NCBI GenBank assembly: GCA_027297485.1
Contig: JAPUHZ010000252.1
Span: 1 to 7,451, forward strand
Origin: Deltaproteobacteria bacterium
Lineage (GTDB): Bacteria > Desulfobacterota_B > Binatia > UBA9968
Reading direction: 5' to 3'
Length of the DNA stretch: 7,451 bases
The notes under the pieces are model-generated. The model had not been told where the DNA came from. It was given only the letters and a program-made list of their open reading frames with translations, and ran no database searches. Of the stretch, positions 6,236 through 7,451 are shown one piece after another. Numbering within the stretch: position 1 is the stretch's first letter; every line of letters begins with the position of its first letter. The position numbers and the translations under genes were made by a program.

Positions 6236-6300
6236 GGAGTTATTTTGAGAATGGGAGGTCTCTATCCTAGGGTGGATCTTAACTGAGACCTCAATACTCC
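6236..6300. terminator. Nested hairpin between convergent genes (role uncertain)
   Basis: A perfect 8-bp stem GAGGTCTC/GAGACCTC (6255-6262 with 6285-6292) encloses a 22-nt loop that can itself form ATCC/GGAT (6264-6267 with 6274-6277). Outside it GGAGT and ATT (6236-6240, 6242-6244) pair with AAT and ACTCC (6293-6300), leaving one bulged T and a one-sided internal loop. No run of T follows on either strand, so it is not a canonical intrinsic terminator; mRNA 3' end protection or a small structured RNA are alternatives. Confidence 0.35.
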
Positions 6301-6346
6301 GAAGGGCTAAGAGATCCCAAAAATGGTTTTAAAACTCCATATCGCC

Positions 6347-6375
6347 ATACCAATAGACTCGGTCTCTATTGGTAT
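6347..6375. terminator. Perfect 11-bp stem hairpin, likely convergent terminator
   Basis: ATACCAATAGA (6347-6357) and TCTATTGGTAT (6365-6375) are exact reverse complements around a 7-nt loop. It is about 50 nt downstream of the enoyl-CoA hydratase stop on the minus strand and 225 nt after coxG, so it could end both transcripts. A T-run is not adjacent on either strand; the nearest on the minus strand is the GTTTTAAAAC palindrome about 12 nt on. The role as terminator is inferred from position. Confidence 0.45.
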
Positions 6376-6424
6376 TAGACAAGGGTTGATGATTGATCCC
6401 CCTTATAGGTAAGGGTCACCGGTG

Positions 6425-7186
6425 CTAGCGGTGCCTCCAATGCGGTTTTCTCTTCTCCAAAAAGGCCTGTATCCCCTCCTCTACGTCCTCGGTTTTTAGC
6501 AGATCCTTGAGATAAAGCTCCTCGGATCTGTCTAGGGCAGCAGAAAAATCTTTGAGAGAGATCTCCCTTAATCCCCTGAGCGCGATGCGCAGCACCGCCC
6601 CGCTCTTCTCTTTAAGCTCCTCCAGGAGAGCCTCCAGGCCCTGCTCCACCTCAATGAGCGGGACTACACGGTTAATCAACCCCATGGTCAAGGCCTCCTG
6701 AGCCGAGATCCTACGACCTGTAAGTATCATCTCAGCAGCCCGGTGGTACCCGAGCTGAGAGGGGAAGCGAGCTAGGGCAACAGGGGGATAACAGCCGACA
6801 TGGATCTCCGGAGTGGCAAAAATGCTCTCCTCCGAGGCCAAGACGAGATCACAGGAGCTGGCCAACTCACAGCCGCCTCCCAGACAGGCCCCTCGGACCA
6901 AGGCTATGGTGATTTGGGGAAGGGACAAGAGCGTTCTAATCACGCCGTGGATCACCGCTAGCATCTCCGGCACCTTCTCCTTAGTGTGATCCTTGATGTC
7001 AACCCCTGCGGAGAAGGCGCGCTCACCGCCTCCGCGGATAACCAGAAAATCAACCCTATTATCTACACCCACTGACTCCAAAACCTCCTTAAGCTCCCGC
7101 AACATAGAGAGATTCAAGATGTTGAGCGGGGGGCGATCAAGCGTAACTGAAGCTGTGCGGTCCTTCTTTTCCAGCGCAATATTCAT
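6425..7186 (-). CDS. Enoyl-CoA hydratase/isomerase, cyclohexa-1,5-dienecarbonyl-CoA hydratase-like
   Basis: A crotonase-fold enzyme of about 253 residues that acts on CoA thioesters. Numbered from one residue before the chosen ATG, it shows P-P-L-N-I-L near 20-25, the oxyanion-hole segment A-F-S-A-G-V-D-I (58-65), and G-A-C-L-G-G-G-C-E-L-A (100-110) with catalytic-type E108. It also has A-T-P-E-I-H-V-G with E128, both glutamates of classical hydratases, then Y-P-P-V-A. The P-P-L-N-I-L start, G-V-D-I-K-D-H-T and C-Y-P-P features recall dienoyl-CoA hydratases (Dch) of anaerobic benzoyl-CoA degradation; this specificity is an inference. ATG at 7186 is preferred over the TTG directly before it, but no clear Shine-Dalgarno sequence precedes either, which is unlike the other genes here. 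It converges on coxG and stands alone in the window. Confidence 0.93.
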   Translation of the reverse strand: MNIALEKKDRTASVTLDRPPLNILNLSMLRELKEVLESVGVDNRVDFLVIRGGGERAFSAGVDIKDHTKEKVPEMLAVIHGVIRTLLSLPQITIALVRGACLGGGCELASSCDLVLASEESIFATPEIHVGCYPPVALARFPSQLGYHRAAEMILTGRRISAQEALTMGLINRVVPLIEVEQGLEALLEELKEKSGAVLRIALRGLREISLKDFSAALDRSEELYLKDLLKTEDVEEGIQAFLEKRKPHWRHR

Positions 7187-7451
7187 CAAGATTGTTGGAC
7201 TTCAACGGGCAAAAAGCCCTACAGACAGAATTTCCCTTCTTTACTAAACCAGCAACACCCTTTTTACAAGGACTTCCCCCTCTCGCCCATACGTTTGACA
7301 AAGGTGAAATAAAAATTTAAAGTAAAACGGTTTTTGCACTAATACAAACGTATTTAAATTTGTTACATTGAGGCTATTCCGAGGGGAAGGAGACTGAAGG
7401 ACGAGGGAACCGAACGTGAGGCTTGGTGCAGGCCCAAACGGTAGGAATAAT
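7187..7451. other. Divergent upstream region at the right edge
   Basis: This 265-bp stretch lies upstream of the minus-strand hydratase gene and runs to the window end. It contains a small hairpin GGGC-AAAAA-GCCC (7207-7219) in the hydratase leader and an AT-rich tract (about 7301-7370) with AATAC-AAAC-GTATT (7341-7354) and the palindrome ATTTAAAT (7352-7359). A purine-rich leader follows (7381-7408). No convincing minus-strand promoter was found. Confidence 0.6.
7295..7323 (+). promoter_or_regulatory. Candidate sigma70 promoter reading out of the window
   Basis: A perfect -35 hexamer TTGACA (7295-7300) is followed after 17 nt by TAAAGT (7318-7323, four of six). Transcription would begin near 7330 and run rightward, away from the hydratase. 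Downstream there is no ATG before the window end. The only start with a good ribosome site is GTG at 7416 (GAGGGA, 7-nt spacer), open to the end. The target could be that gene or a structured leader of a gene beyond the window. Confidence 0.5.

Larger units (their letters stand above)
6122..6424. other. Convergent intergenic region rich in inverted repeats
   Basis: This 303-bp stretch lies between the coxG stop and the stop of the minus-strand enoyl-CoA hydratase gene. It holds at least two hairpin-forming sequences (6236-6300 and 6347-6375), a perfect 10-bp AT-rich palindrome (6326-6335), and a 5-bp-arm inverted repeat across the hydratase stop codon (6417-6433). No recognisable gene, tRNA or insertion element was found. 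Confidence 0.7.

Noticed and set aside
7370..7451. Known riboswitch or 5' end of a group II intron in the purine-rich leader
   Set aside because: I could not match the conserved core of any riboswitch class or a group II intron 5' end; only short local stems are visible.

Overview
The window comes from a bacterium of moderate GC content with Shine-Dalgarno-led, tightly packed genes. The gene set is a xanthine dehydrogenase/CO dehydrogenase-type iron-sulfur and flavin subunit pair with CoxG, a dienoyl-CoA-hydratase-like crotonase, and an amidohydrolase/SDR/M24 operon. It resembles uncultured Desulfobacterota-like or neighbouring soil and sediment lineages that degrade aromatic or heterocyclic compounds. 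That placement is an inference from gene content, not a phylogenetic result.

Layout, left to right. (1) Positions 61-312 hold the 3' remnant of a tetratricopeptide-repeat gene on the + strand. It has two nearly identical 102-bp repeats, an in-frame TAG just upstream and no visible start. (2) A three-gene minus-strand operon runs leftward from about 4113 to 541. In transcription order it encodes an M24 (creatinase/aminopeptidase P fold) protein with an altered metal site, an extended-SDR NAD-dependent epimerase/dehydratase-like protein without the usual active-site Tyr, and a COG0402-type amidohydrolase. (3) A short divergent promoter region (about 4170-4277) separates it from (4), a plus-strand operon coxS-coxM-coxG (4277-6121). 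This encodes the [2Fe-2S] and FAD subunits of a molybdenum hydroxylase plus the SRPBCC maturation factor, with no large molybdopterin subunit in the window. (5) A 303-bp convergent intergenic region (6122-6424) is rich in inverted repeats. (6) A minus-strand enoyl-CoA hydratase/isomerase (6425-7186) most resembles cyclohexa-1,5-dienecarbonyl-CoA hydratases. (7) The right edge (7187-7451) is non-coding and AT-rich, with a good sigma70-like promoter pointing right towards a gene or leader beyond the window.

Working hypothesis: the two divergent operons share one control region and may form a catabolic locus. A molybdenum hydroxylase would hydroxylate an N-heterocycle or related substrate, and the amidohydrolase and M24 proteins would break C-N bonds. 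Missing pieces (the CoxL-type subunit, a regulator, a transporter) and replaced catalytic residues in two of the three minus-strand enzymes are the most notable points. No mobile element, CRISPR array, tRNA or rRNA was recognised.
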